Of a stretch of 64,000 nt of DNA, positions 8,322-16,839 are shown piece after piece (the first letter of the stretch is position 1; every line of letters starts with the position of its first letter). The notes beneath the pieces were generated by a model. The model was given only the letters and a program-made list of their open reading frames with translations. It had not been told where the DNA came from and ran no database searches. A program made the position numbers and the translations under genes. The stretch covers positions 186,001 to 250,000 of the forward strand of contig NZ_JAGIPG010000002.1 in assembly GCF_017877055.1 (NCBI RefSeq), in the 5' to 3' direction. This stretch comes from Neorhizobium galegae. GTDB lineage: Bacteria > Pseudomonadota > Alphaproteobacteria > Rhizobiales > Rhizobiaceae.

Positions 8322-8569
8322 AGTCAGAGCCTCATGGGATGGCCGAATAGTTCGGCGCGCCGCTTGTATCGCGGCTTTATAGGGTGAAAATCTAAGCCGG
8401 TCCCCATAAAGCCTGCGCTCTTTGATGTCAAAGACAAACTTTTCATGGACCCCATAAGGGTGAAAGCGGTGACCGATCACGGGCTTTATGTTAGGCACGG
8501 TGGAAATTTCCGCGGCGGCGGGCAGGTACTGCCGGCCGCTGCGAATGAGCGATGAAAGAGGTCGAGAGC

Positions 8570-9211
8570 ATGTACCAGCCGCCCCATTTTCGCGAAGAGG
8601 ATCTTGGCACCCAGCATGCGCTGATCCGCGCCCATCCGCTCGGTTTGCTGGTCACATCCGGCAATTCCGGCCTGCTTGCCAATCCGCTGCCCTTCCATCT
8701 GGATGCCGAGGCCTCGGAAAAAGGGACGCTCCGGCTGCATCTGGCGCGCGCCAACGGCCAGTGGAAGGACATTCGCGACGGCGCGTCGGTTCTCGCCGTC
8801 TTCCAGGGCGCGGATTCTTATGTCACGCCCTCCTGGTACCAGACCAAGCGCGAGACCGGAAAGGTCGTGCCGACCTGGAACTATGCGATCGTCCAGGCAA
8901 GAGGCTCGGCCCGCATCGTCGAGGACGCGGATTGGCTGCTCGCGCAGATCAACGCCATCACCAGCCAGCATGAAGGAAGCCGCGCCATGCCCTGGGCCGT
9001 CACCGACGCGCCAGACGATTTCATCCGCGCCCAGCTGAAAGGCATTGTCGGTATCGAAATCGAGATCGTCGCGATCGAAGGCAAGTGGAAGGTTAGCCAG
9101 AACCGCCCGGTCGGCGACCGCGAAGGTGTTGCGGCGGGGCTTGATGAAGTGCCCGGGCAGGGCGATATGGCGGATCTCGTCCGCCAGTATGGAGGCCTGC
9201 GCGAAGCATGA
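8570..9211 (+). CDS. PaiB-like FMN-binding protein
   Basis: A 213-residue protein of the PaiB family, a split-barrel FMN-binding fold named after a Bacillus negative regulator of sporulation and degradative enzymes. The family start MYQPPHF is at the ATG at 8570, with AGAGG 8 bases before it. Family motifs include [11 protein letters not shown] and VPTWNYAIV around residues 80-105, then a C-terminal KWKVSQNRP block. The gene overlaps cmk by 4 bases (ATGA), so it is translationally coupled to a core gene. In related Rhizobiales this position before cmk is normally held by aroA, so it is probably an insertion or replacement. DNA binding is not evident; a flavin enzyme role is equally possible. 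Confidence 0.85.
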   Translation: MYQPPHFREEDLGTQHALIRAHPLGLLVTSGNSGLLANPLPFHLDAEASEKGTLRLHLARANGQWKDIRDGASVLAVFQGADSYVTPSWYQTKRETGKVVPTWNYAIVQARGSARIVEDADWLLAQINAITSQHEGSRAMPWAVTDAPDDFIRAQLKGIVGIEIEIVAIEGKWKVSQNRPVGDREGVAAGLDEVPGQGDMADLVRQYGGLREA

Positions 9212-9867
9212 GTTTGAATTCGAAGCCCGCAATCGTTATCGCCATCGACGGTCCCGCAGCCGCCGGCAAGGGCACGTTGTCGCGCCAGATCGCCGCCGCC
9301 TACGGCTTTCACCATCTGGATACGGGATTGACCTATCGCGCCACCGCCAAGGCGCTGCTCGATGCAGGCTTACCGCTCGATAATGAGGAGATCGCCGGGA
9401 AGATGGCGCGTGAGGTCGAACTCGCCGGCCTCGATCGCAATATATTGTCCGCCCATGCGATCGGCGAGGCGGCCTCGAAGATCGCGGTCATGCCGTCCGT
9501 CCGCCGGGCTCTGGTCGAGGCGCAGCGCGCCTTTTCCTTAAGGCGGCCGGGAACGGTGCTCGACGGCCGCGATATCGGCACGGTCGTCTGCCCCGATGCG
9601 CCGGTGAAGCTCTATGTCACCGCATCCGCGGATGTGAGGGCAAGGCGCCGTTACGACGAGATCGTCGGCAAGGGCGCCGAGGCGGATTACGATGCGATCT
9701 TCGCAGACGTGAGGAAGCGCGACGAACGCGACATGGGCCGGTCAGACAGCCCTCTGAAGCCAGCCGACGATGCGCACTTGCTTGATACCTCGGAAATGAG
9801 TATAGAGGCCGCGTTTCGGGCAGCGAAGACCATCATAGACGCCGCCCTGAAGAGACAATCGAATTAG
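9208..9867 (+). CDS. cmk: Cytidylate kinase
   Basis: Phosphorylates CMP and dCMP with ATP, for nucleotide salvage and DNA/RNA precursor supply in the cytoplasm. The protein has 219 residues. The P-loop GPAAAGKGT is at residues 15-23. The CMP-binding core includes LDTGLTYRA and [14 protein letters not shown], and the lid region has [16 protein letters not shown]. The start overlaps the PaiB-like gene by 4 bases. It precedes rpsA by 139 bp, the usual cmk-rpsA order of proteobacteria. Confidence 0.97.
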   Translation: MSLNSKPAIVIAIDGPAAAGKGTLSRQIAAAYGFHHLDTGLTYRATAKALLDAGLPLDNEEIAGKMAREVELAGLDRNILSAHAIGEAASKIAVMPSVRRALVEAQRAFSLRRPGTVLDGRDIGTVVCPDAPVKLYVTASADVRARRRYDEIVGKGAEADYDAIFADVRKRDERDMGRSDSPLKPADDAHLLDTSEMSIEAAFRAAKTIIDAALKRQSN

Positions 9868-9899
9868 AATAGCCCGAGGTTCGGTCCCCGCGCCGGATT

Positions 9900-9930
9900 G
9901 CCTCCCCCGGATAATTCCGATGAGGGAGGC
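9900..9930 (+). promoter_or_regulatory. Leader hairpin upstream of rpsA
   Basis: GCCTCCC (9900-9906) pairs with GGGAGGC (9924-9930). An inner CGG/CCG stem with an AATT-containing loop stacks on it, separated by a small internal loop. It lies about 75 bp before the rpsA start. The loops and stem contain SD-like GGGAGG. S1 represses its own translation in E. coli, so an autoregulatory target is plausible (inference). Confidence 0.35.
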
Positions 9931-10006
9931 GGACCTGAACATTGGGCATGTGCAACACGAACCACCGGCGCTGTATGGGCCCGTATAGGGTACCTCAGGA
10001 GATTTC

Positions 10007-11713
10007 ATGGCAGTATCTAACCCCACGCGGGAGGACTTCGCAGCCCTCCTCGAAGAATCCTTCGCTACCAACGATCTGGCTGAAGGCTACGTCACCAAGG
10101 GTCGCGTCACCGCGATCGAAAAGGACATGGCCGTCGTTGACGTCGGCCTCAAGGTCGAAGGCCGCATCGCGCTGAAGGAATTCGGCGCCAAGGGCAAGGA
10201 CGGTTCGCTGAAGGTCGGCGACGAAGTCGAAGTTTACGTCGAGCGCATCGAAAACGCGCTGGGCGAAGCAGTTCTGTCGCGCGAGAAGGCTCGCCGCGAA
10301 GAGAGCTGGGTCAAGCTCGAACTCAAGTTCGAAGCTGGCGAGCGTGTTGAAGGCGTCATCTTCAACCAGGTCAAGGGTGGCTTCACCGTCGATCTCGACG
10401 GCGCCGTTGCCTTCCTGCCGCGTTCGCAGGTCGACATCCGTCCGATCCGCGACGTCACCCCGCTCATGCACAACCCGCAGCCCTTCGAAATCCTCAAGAT
10501 GGACAAGCGCCGCGGCAACATCGTGGTTTCGCGCCGCACGGTTCTCGAAGAGTCCCGCGCCGAGCAGCGTTCTGAAATCGTTCAGAACCTCGAAGAAGGC
10601 CAGGTTGTTGACGGCGTCGTCAAGAACATCACCGATTACGGTGCGTTCGTTGACCTCGGCGGCATCGACGGCCTCCTGCACGTCACTGACATGGCATGGC
10701 GCCGTGTGAACCATCCGTCGGAAATCCTGTCCATCGGCCAGCAGGTCAAGGTACAGATCATCCGCATCAACCAGGAAACCCACCGCATCTCGCTCGGCAT
10801 GAAGCAGCTCGAGTCGGATCCGTGGGATGGCATTGCCGCCAAGTATCCGGTCGGCAAGAAGATTTCCGGTACCGTCACGAACATCACCGACTACGGTGCA
10901 TTCGTCGAACTGGAGCCGGGCATCGAAGGCCTCATCCACATTTCCGAAATGTCCTGGACCAAGAAGAACGTTCATCCCGGCAAGATCCTGTCCACGACGC
11001 AGGATGTTGACGTGGTCGTTCTCGAAGTCGATCCGTCCAAGCGCCGTATCTCGCTTGGCCTGAAGCAGACGCTCGAAAATCCGTGGCAGGCATTTGCCTA
11101 CAGCCATCCGGCCGGCACTGAAGTCGAAGGCGAAGTCAAGAACAAGACCGAATTCGGCCTGTTCATCGGCCTCGAAGGCGACGTCGACGGCATGGTCCAC
11201 CTCTCCGACCTCGACTGGAACCGTCCGGGCGAACAGGTCATCGAGGAGTTCAACAAGGGCGACGTCGTCAAGGCTGTCGTTCTCGATGTGGACGTCGACA
11301 AGGAGCGCATCTCGCTCGGCATCAAGCAGCTCGGCAAGGACTCGGTCGGCGACGCCGCTGCTTCCGGCGAACTGCGCAAGAACGCCGTCGTCTCGTGCGA
11401 AGTCATTGCCGTCAACGACGGTGGCGTGGAAGTGAAGCTCGTCAACCACGAGGACATCACCTCGTTCATCCGCCGCAACGACCTGGCACGCGATCGCGAC
11501 GATCAGCGTCCGGAGCGTTTCTCGGTCGGCCAGGTCTTCGATGCCCGCGTCGTCAACTTCTCCAAGAAGGACCGCAAGGTCATGCTGTCGATCAAGGCTC
11601 TCGAGATCGCAGAAGAGAAGGAAGCAGTCGCTCAGTTCGGTTCGTCCGATAGCGGCGCTTCGCTCGGCGACATCCTTGGTGCGGCTCTGAAGAACCGCGG
11701 CAGCAACGAGTAA
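10007..11713 (+). CDS. rpsA: 30S ribosomal protein S1
   Basis: The largest ribosomal protein, which binds mRNA 5' regions and unfolds them for initiation. It has 568 residues, the usual alphaproteobacterial length, with six S1 OB-fold repeats. Repeats carry recognisable blocks such as DYGAFVDLGGIDGLLH, DYGAFVELEPGIEGLIH and EFGLFIGLEGDVDGMVH. The start ATG follows CAGGAGATTTC, a good Shine-Dalgarno. Codon use is strongly biased to preferred codons, as expected for a highly expressed gene. It ends in a strong terminator at 11735. Confidence 0.98.
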   Translation: MAVSNPTREDFAALLEESFATNDLAEGYVTKGRVTAIEKDMAVVDVGLKVEGRIALKEFGAKGKDGSLKVGDEVEVYVERIENALGEAVLSREKARREESWVKLELKFEAGERVEGVIFNQVKGGFTVDLDGAVAFLPRSQVDIRPIRDVTPLMHNPQPFEILKMDKRRGNIVVSRRTVLEESRAEQRSEIVQNLEEGQVVDGVVKNITDYGAFVDLGGIDGLLHVTDMAWRRVNHPSEILSIGQQVKVQIIRINQETHRISLGMKQLESDPWDGIAAKYPVGKKISGTVTNITDYGAFVELEPGIEGLIHISEMSWTKKNVHPGKILSTTQDVDVVVLEVDPSKRRISLGLKQTLENPWQAFAYSHPAGTEVEGEVKNKTEFGLFIGLEGDVDGMVHLSDLDWNRPGEQVIEEFNKGDVVKAVVLDVDVDKERISLGIKQLGKDSVGDAAASGELRKNAVVSCEVIAVNDGGVEVKLVNHEDITSFIRRNDLARDRDDQRPERFSVGQVFDARVVNFSKKDRKVMLSIKALEIAEEKEAVAQFGSSDSGASLGDILGAALKNRGSNE

Positions 11714-11734
11714 TCGAAGCTTCCTTGAGAATAG

Positions 11735-11767
11735 AAAAACCGCCGGATGCAAGTCCGGCGGTTTTTT
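11735..11767 (+). terminator. Rho-independent terminator of rpsA
   Basis: A 13-bp stem (AAAAACCGCCGGA with TCCGGCGGTTTTT), a 6-base loop and a U-run directly follow the rpsA stop. The A-run on the other side means it can also end minus-strand transcription arriving from the convergent gene. Confidence 0.9.
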
Positions 11768-11794
11768 CATGCGCGATTTTTTTGCAGATGGAGT

Positions 11795-13456
11795 TCAGGT
11801 CCAGCCGGCCATGCGCCAGTAGAGGTCGTTCGCCCGCTCCGCATCCTCGACGCCTTCCTTCGAAGCGTCGTTGCTCTCGTCTTCCTGGGCATGGTCCTCG
11901 TCCGGACGTTCTTCGCTGAACGCCTGCTCGCCGGCCGAGTGCTGCTGTTCGCCGTCCTCGTCGGTTTCCGAAATCGCCTTGGTCTTGCGCTCCTCCGGGT
12001 CCCGCTCGCGCTCCTCCGGCGGATAGGCGACGTAGGGCAGGGCAACGCCTTCGCGAAAGGCGTGCGGCAGGGCGATCGGGAGCGCCAGCTGCTCGGCGAG
12101 TTCCGTTGTGCCCGCGGCCTGATTGCTTGCGTTCGGGGTCGTACCGGTACTGCGGCCCGTTGAACCGGTGCTTGCCGGTTCGCCGGTGGCCGGCGGCACG
12201 GATTTCGCCGCGGCGGCACTCGCGGCCTCGCTCGCCTGCATGGCGGATTTTCCGAGGAACTCCTTGTCGGTCAATTCCTGCAGCGCCTGCTGTTCCGGCA
12301 ATTGCCTTGCCGCAACCGGCAGGCTGTCGAGAAGGTCGCTGGTGGCCTCGGCAAGCACTTCCGCGAGCCATACGGTCGCTGCGCCGTCAGCCATCTTCTC
12401 CCCATTGAACGCGCGCGCGCCGCCTTGTTGTTCGAGGCCGCGCTGGGAAAGCCGGGCCAGTGCCGGACCGTCATAAAAGACGGGTTGAGCCGCGCGCCGA
12501 TCACCTGGAACCGCGTTCGCAGTTTGCCGGCCTTCGTCCGGGCGCGCCGCAGTCGGGCTCTCAGGCGCGTCTTCGGCTCGCACGACTGCAAGCTCAGGCG
12601 TTTCGCTTTCGGCGAGTTCGGCCGCTTCCTGCGCGGATGCCGACACCGGTGCCGGGTCCAGATCGGTCTCGGCACTCGCCAGCAATGCAATCTCGTCGGC
12701 GGAGGCCGCCAGAGCCTCGACTTCGGCGGAAAGCGCGGCCGTATCCCGAGCGGCGCCGGACCCTGTCGTCGCGGGCGGTGCTTCCGCATCCTGCCCAGCG
12801 GCCTCGGCGGCAATCCCCTCCGGCAAAGGTCCGCCGATCACAGTTTCCCCGCCGGGCTGCGCGGCCTCGGCCTCTGCCGCAGGCGCCGGCACGGAAGCCT
12901 GGCCGGACGCGGATGGTGCCGCATTCGCCGGCTGCGGCAAGGTGCTCGGCCCCTGTTCCGCCCCGGCATTCTGCCGATAGGAGCTGACGACGGCCTTTGC
13001 CACGAGATCGCGCTCGAGCAGCTGCGCGGTCTCCAGCTGTATGGCGACGCGGGCAGCATCGGGACCTGCGGGATTGTTGAGGATTTCGGTGAGCAGGCGC
13101 AGCGAAACGCCCTTGACGAGCTGGTTGAGCGTGCGCTCGAGGGCCGCCTTTTCGGCCGGGTTCATCGCCTTGACCGCCTCGGAAAGGCGCTGGGCATAAT
13201 CCGCCAGTGCCTCGCCTTCGCGGCGTGGGACCTTGATCAGCCTGCCAATGGTTTCGGCGAAGATGGAAAAACCTTGGGCGAGCTGGAGTTGCGCCGAAAG
13301 CGAAAGGATATCCAGCCGCCCCGCCGACATCGGCGAGGAACCGATCAGCCCGCTGCTGGCCGCGGTATTGGCCACGTCGATCCGCTGGCGGAGCAACGGT
13401 TGCTGCGACGGTGTCTGGTAGTCGACGAATGAACTGGTACGAACCGGGGGCAGCAT
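11795..13456 (-). CDS. Hypothetical acidic, Ala/Glu-rich protein
   Basis: A 553-residue protein with no family that I can name. Residues 1-150 form an ordered-looking helical domain (SAGRLDILSLSAQLQLAQGF, then LADYAQRLSEAV and a GVSLRLLTEILN block). A long Ala/Glu/Pro-rich disordered middle follows. A short ordered-looking C-terminus ends in DLYWRMAGWT, and acidic Glu/Asp runs precede this end. The layout, an ordered N-domain with a disordered middle and a conserved tail, resembles flagellar hook-length or secretion proteins, but there is no firm match. The ATG at 13456 is preferred to the upstream frame start at 13552 because GGAG lies 6 bases before it. It follows the gene at 13697 in the same direction (240 bp apart). 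Confidence 0.6.
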   Translation of the reverse strand: MLPPVRTSSFVDYQTPSQQPLLRQRIDVANTAASSGLIGSSPMSAGRLDILSLSAQLQLAQGFSIFAETIGRLIKVPRREGEALADYAQRLSEAVKAMNPAEKAALERTLNQLVKGVSLRLLTEILNNPAGPDAARVAIQLETAQLLERDLVAKAVVSSYRQNAGAEQGPSTLPQPANAAPSASGQASVPAPAAEAEAAQPGGETVIGGPLPEGIAAEAAGQDAEAPPATTGSGAARDTAALSAEVEALAASADEIALLASAETDLDPAPVSASAQEAAELAESETPELAVVRAEDAPESPTAARPDEGRQTANAVPGDRRAAQPVFYDGPALARLSQRGLEQQGGARAFNGEKMADGAATVWLAEVLAEATSDLLDSLPVAARQLPEQQALQELTDKEFLGKSAMQASEAASAAAAKSVPPATGEPASTGSTGRSTGTTPNASNQAAGTTELAEQLALPIALPHAFREGVALPYVAYPPEERERDPEERKTKAISETDEDGEQQHSAGEQAFSEERPDEDHAQEDESNDASKEGVEDAERANDLYWRMAGWT

Positions 13457-13696
13457 CGTCCGCTCCAATGTCTGATAGAGACGATAGGACAGCTCGGCTG
13501 AACGGGTTCTTGTCTTTTCGCAACGAACGGCGTTGCGACCGGAACGCCTCATGGCGTCGCCAGTGCCGATACACAGATATGACTGTGGGGCAAAAAGGTT
13601 AACAACTCGCTAACGGGTTCCATCTTTCGCTGAGGGTTCAGCGAAAATGATCCATTGCGATGCAGATGAGGGTGGGACTGGGGGTTTATTGCAGGA

Positions 13697-14746
13697 TCAC
13701 GCAGCCAACTTCTTTTTCAACAATTCATAGATACCGATCTCGTCCACATGCACCGGCACGATGTCGGCATAGGATTGGTCGGCGTTCTCGGCTGCGAGCT
13801 CCTCGATCGCTTTCGCCGCCATTTCATTGGTCGGCGCTTCGTTTTCCGCTCGCACGGCGGCAGAGGCTTCGTCCTTGCTGGAGCTATCCTCGGAAACGGG
13901 GCTGTCGGCAGCGTCGCCGGTATCGGAGCCGGCGGCCTGTTCGGCGGCTGCAGCAAACAGGGCCAGTAGCGCCGTATCGTCCACGGATGCCGTGTCGGTC
14001 GCGCCATCGGCAGCGGCAGCCGGTTCGGCATTCGCCTTGTCATTCTTCTTTTCAATGATGTCCTGAATTTTCTGGACGTCCTCGAGTTTCTTGCCGGCTT
14101 CGGCCGCCTCGATGTCTGCCCGGCGTTCGGCGCGGGTTTCGGCATCCTCGACACGGGTGGGATCGTAGCCCTGCGGACCGAGCTTCAATTCTTCAAGCGT
14201 CTTCGGATCGGCGACGTCCTCGAGCCGCTGCACGACGCGCTCGACTTCCGTGTCGAGCTTGCCGCCATTGGCCTTCCGGTTGAGGCCGTCCATCAGTCGC
14301 TGGTTGTCGTCGCCGTAAGGGTTCTTGATCGACGCCAGCAGCGTGTCCATCGAGATGCCGATGTCTTCGAGGCCGAGATCTTCGACGAGTTCGCCGATCT
14401 CGTCAGGCGCCATCTCTTTCAGCGCGTCTTCCAGCGCTTTTCCGAGCTTGTAGGAAGAGCGCGCTTCGTCCGTATCGATACCGAGCTTGGCGGCCAGGCG
14501 ATCGACGAGTTCGATCTTCAGCTCGTTGGGGTCGGTCCTGGTGACGCCGAAAAGGGCCGAGGTGATCTTGTCGCGGGCGCGCCGGGCGTCTTCGCTGGCG
14601 CTGATACGGGCTTCGGTGACCGGGTCGTTTTTCTTGCCGGTCTGCTGCTCTTCGTCCTTCTTGCGCTGCTCCTCGATGCTGTCGAGCATCGATTGCATCA
14701 TGTTGGTCGCGGCAAGCCCATAAGTCTGCTGGGTGGGAAGCAACAT
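13697..14746 (-). CDS. Hypothetical acidic coiled protein
   Basis: A 349-residue acidic, mainly helical protein with no signal peptide. The N-terminus has a methionine-rich amphipathic helix (NMMQSMLDSIEEQRKKDEEQ) and a helical domain to about residue 190 (KLGIDTDEARSSYKLG, GLEDIGISMDTLLASI). A disordered Asp/Glu/Ala segment follows, and a short conserved-looking end, DEIGIYELLKKKLAA. I recognise no family. It lies upstream of the other acidic protein on the same strand and shares its composition, so the two are probably a functional pair. Confidence 0.6.
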   Translation of the reverse strand: MLLPTQQTYGLAATNMMQSMLDSIEEQRKKDEEQQTGKKNDPVTEARISASEDARRARDKITSALFGVTRTDPNELKIELVDRLAAKLGIDTDEARSSYKLGKALEDALKEMAPDEIGELVEDLGLEDIGISMDTLLASIKNPYGDDNQRLMDGLNRKANGGKLDTEVERVVQRLEDVADPKTLEELKLGPQGYDPTRVEDAETRAERRADIEAAEAGKKLEDVQKIQDIIEKKNDKANAEPAAAADGATDTASVDDTALLALFAAAAEQAAGSDTGDAADSPVSEDSSSKDEASAAVRAENEAPTNEMAAKAIEELAAENADQSYADIVPVHVDEIGIYELLKKKLAA

Positions 14747-14847
14747 GGCCCGAAATCCGGTCTCGTCGAGAGGTACACCGCGGGCAAAGTTAGATTTGAA
14801 GGGTTAACGAGACGTTACCGGGCAACTGGAAGTTATGCCACTCTTAT

Positions 14848-15708
14848 CTATTCGGGCGGCCGAGGCTTCAACACCAGCGTCACCAGCACAAAGCTTACAT
14901 AGAGAAGCAGATACCAGGACCCGAGCTTGCCGAACGATACGACGTGCCATGTCTCCTGTGTCGGATAGATCCAGGTGCCCGTCAGCGTTCCGATATTCTC
15001 CGCAAGCCACAGGAAGGCCGAGGAGAGAAACGCGGCAAACACCAGCGGCATCCGCAAAGTTGTGCTGTCGGTGGTGAAATGGATGTTCACCCGCCGGAAC
15101 ACGATCACGGTCGCCGCAAACAGAAGATAGCGGATGTCCGGCAGAAAATGATGGCTGAAGAAATTGACGTAAATCGCGATTGCCAGAAGGCCGGTCTGCC
15201 ACATTGGCGGATAATGGCTGAAGCGCATGTCGAAGATGCGGATCGTGCGGGCCATGAAGGAGCCGATGGCGGCGTACATGAAGCCGGAAAACAGCGGCAC
15301 GCCGCCGATCTGAATAAACGACGTTTCCGGATAGGCCCATGACCCCATATGGACCTTGAATATCTCCATCACAGTCCCGGTGACGTGGTAGACGAGGATG
15401 ACCCGGGCTTCGTCCCAGCTTTCCATCTTGAATCGCAGGAACAGGATCTGGATTGTCAGCGCGGCGAGAAACAGGAAATCGTAGCGATGGACCGGCCAGC
15501 CCTCTTGCCAGACGGCTTTGGTGATGAGCAGCAGCGCCAGCATGATTGCCGCGAACAGGCAAGCCCAGGCCTGTTTCAGCCCGAACAGGATGAATTCCGA
15601 AAGCCACCACGGAAGCGGCGCGAGCGCGCCGCGAATGAGACGTCGCAGCGGCTCGAGATAAGGCCCGGTCTCGTGTGCCGCCGGGCGCCCGCGATAGCGT
15701 TGATCCAT
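14848..15708 (-). CDS. DUF817 family integral membrane protein
   Basis: A 286-residue polytopic membrane protein with about seven hydrophobic helices. The family signature EFILFGLKQAWACLFAAIML is at residues 38-57. Other family blocks are SWAYPE and the WLAENIGTLTGTW segment near residue 250, and there is a short basic C-terminus. DUF817 proteins have no established function. It is 15 bp upstream of the start of neither neighbour in operon order: nrnC ends at 15724, so nrnC is transcribed first and this gene second. Confidence 0.85.
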   Translation of the reverse strand: MDQRYRGRPAAHETGPYLEPLRRLIRGALAPLPWWLSEFILFGLKQAWACLFAAIMLALLLITKAVWQEGWPVHRYDFLFLAALTIQILFLRFKMESWDEARVILVYHVTGTVMEIFKVHMGSWAYPETSFIQIGGVPLFSGFMYAAIGSFMARTIRIFDMRFSHYPPMWQTGLLAIAIYVNFFSHHFLPDIRYLLFAATVIVFRRVNIHFTTDSTTLRMPLVFAAFLSSAFLWLAENIGTLTGTWIYPTQETWHVVSFGKLGSWYLLLYVSFVLVTLVLKPRPPE

Positions 15709-15723
15709 CCGCGCGTCAGCCCG

Positions 15724-16347
15724 TCAGCTATGGGCGAAGATATCGGCTTCTTCCCAGCCGAGCAGGTCCAGCTTCGCCCGCGTCGGCAGGAACTCGAAAC
15801 AGGCTTGGGCAAGTTCGACACGCCTGTCGCGCACCAGGCGGTAGCTCAGCTTGTCGCGCAGCGCATGCAGGTGCAGCACGTCGGAGGCAGCGTACTCGAG
15901 CTGCGCCGGTGAAAGGACCTCGGCTGCCCAGTCGGATTGCTGCTGCGCCTTGGAAACATCGACGTCCAGCATTTCCTTCAGATTGTCTTTCAGTCCGTGC
16001 CGGTCCGTGTAGGTGCGGGTCAGCCGCGAGGCGATCTTGGTGCAGAACACCGGCGTCGTGGTCACGCCGAACGTATGGAAGAGCACGGCGATATCGAAGC
16101 GGCCGTAGTGGAAGATCTTCTGGCGGGTCGGATCGGCAAGCATGGAGACGAGGTTTGGAGCCTCGTTCTGGCCGGCCGCGATGCGGATCACGTCGGCGGA
16201 ACCGTCGCCAGGCGAAAGCTGCACGACGCAAAGCCGATCGCGGCGGGGTACGAGGCCGAGGGTTTCCGTATCGATGGCAATCGCCCCCCTATAACGCGCC
16301 GCAGCCGCTGCCGGAATATCGCCTTCGTGATACCTGATCTCTGCCAT
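15724..16347 (-). CDS. nrnC: NrnC-type short RNase D (3'-5' exoribonuclease)
   Basis: A 207-residue DEDDy exonuclease without the HRDC domains of full-length RNase D. It matches the NrnC family of Bartonella and Brucella, which degrades 2-mer-sized RNA and replaces oligoribonuclease in Rhizobiales. Visible DEDDy residues are in AIDTETLG (Exo I), HYGRFD (Exo II) and YAASDVLHL (Exo III, with the tyrosine). The family tail LDLLGWEEADIFAHS is intact. The ATG start is at 16347. It is the first gene of a two-gene unit with DUF817. Confidence 0.93.
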   Translation of the reverse strand: MAEIRYHEGDIPAAAAARYRGAIAIDTETLGLVPRRDRLCVVQLSPGDGSADVIRIAAGQNEAPNLVSMLADPTRQKIFHYGRFDIAVLFHTFGVTTTPVFCTKIASRLTRTYTDRHGLKDNLKEMLDVDVSKAQQQSDWAAEVLSPAQLEYAASDVLHLHALRDKLSYRLVRDRRVELAQACFEFLPTRAKLDLLGWEEADIFAHS

Positions 16348-16528
16348 GTCCGTCTCCGTCCGTCCGTCGGTCTGTCAGAATCGCTATAAACCACGTTTTT
16401 CCCGAGCGATATGGTGATCTTGAGAGAGCGGTGCAGGGGGCCGACAAAGCTTCTCTGAGCGATCGGATAGGTCTGGGGCATTTGCTCAGCTCTGCGCCAA
16501 ATGCATTGCTGCATTGCGGCAGGGTGGG

Positions 16529-16557
16529 TTGGCGTGATTAAACGATTAGCCTATATG
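16529..16557 (+). promoter_or_regulatory. Sigma-70-type promoter of the NfeR1-like sRNA
   Basis: A -35 element TTGGCG (16529-16534), a 17-bp spacer, and a -10 element TATATG (16552-16557). The predicted transcript start, about 16563-16566, falls exactly at the first hairpin of the sRNA. Confidence 0.75.
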
Positions 16558-16562
16558 TTTGC

Positions 16563-16684
16563 TCATCGAGCGACGCACTCCTCCTCCCAGTGTTGCTCGA
16601 TACGGATCGACAACATCCTCCTCCTCCCAGTTGTCGATCAAGTTTAAAGCCTGGCGCACCCTCCTCCCGCGCCAGGCTTTTTCC
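16563..16684 (+). ncRNA. nfeR1-like: Alpha-r14 / NfeR1-like trans-acting sRNA
   Basis: About 122 nt, close to the roughly 123 nt of Sinorhizobium NfeR1 (from memory). Three consecutive hairpins each expose a CUCCUCCC loop. Hairpin 1 is 16565-16576 with 16590-16601, hairpin 2 is 16605-16614 with 16630-16639 (perfect 10 bp), and hairpin 3 is 16646-16657 with 16669-16680, a Rho-independent terminator ending in a run of Us. The CUCCUCCC loops are anti-Shine-Dalgarno sequences. Known family members base-pair with many mRNAs, mainly for transport and metabolism genes, and NfeR1 affects osmoadaptation and symbiosis. The gene lies next to nrnC and the phosphatase. Family identification is from the loops and architecture; there was no covariance search. 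Confidence 0.88.
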
Positions 16685-16766
16685 GTTTCTGGAGCAGGGT
16701 TCCCCCTTATAAAGCGCTGTTATCGGCCTCACGGCAGCCGAGTTTGTGCGGGTTGCGATCCGTGAT

Positions 16767-16785
16767 GGCGTCACGTAGGTGTCAT
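16767..16785 (+). promoter_or_regulatory. Candidate PHO box (GGCGTCA-N4-GGTGTCAT)
   Basis: Two near-identical 7-mers (GGCGTCA and GGTGTCA) spaced by 4 bases, the 11-bp period of a PhoB-binding direct repeat. It lies 55 bp before the start of a phosphatase gene, as expected for phosphate-starvation control. Confidence 0.6.
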
Positions 16786-16839
16786 GCACCGACAGTATAC
16801 GAAACCTCGCCTTCCCTTTGAACTTTTCGTGAGGTTACT

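Larger units (their letters stand above)
16348..16839. other. 492-bp intergenic region holding an sRNA and a PHO box
   Basis: Between nrnC and alkaline phosphatase. The first 180 bases hold only the upstream region of nrnC. An sRNA with its promoter follows at 16529-16684. The last 150 bases contain a PHO-box-like direct repeat at 16767-16785. No protein frame with a ribosome-binding site is seen. Confidence 0.7.

Noticed and set aside
8322..8498. N-terminal extension of the FYDLN protein
   Set aside because: Family members start at AKAELGTK; the extra 59 residues have no conserved character and the GTG at 8321 has a suitable ribosome-binding site.
9995..11770. A 591-residue minus-strand frame across rpsA
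   Set aside because: rpsA on the plus strand is certain; the antisense frame has no start signal or family.
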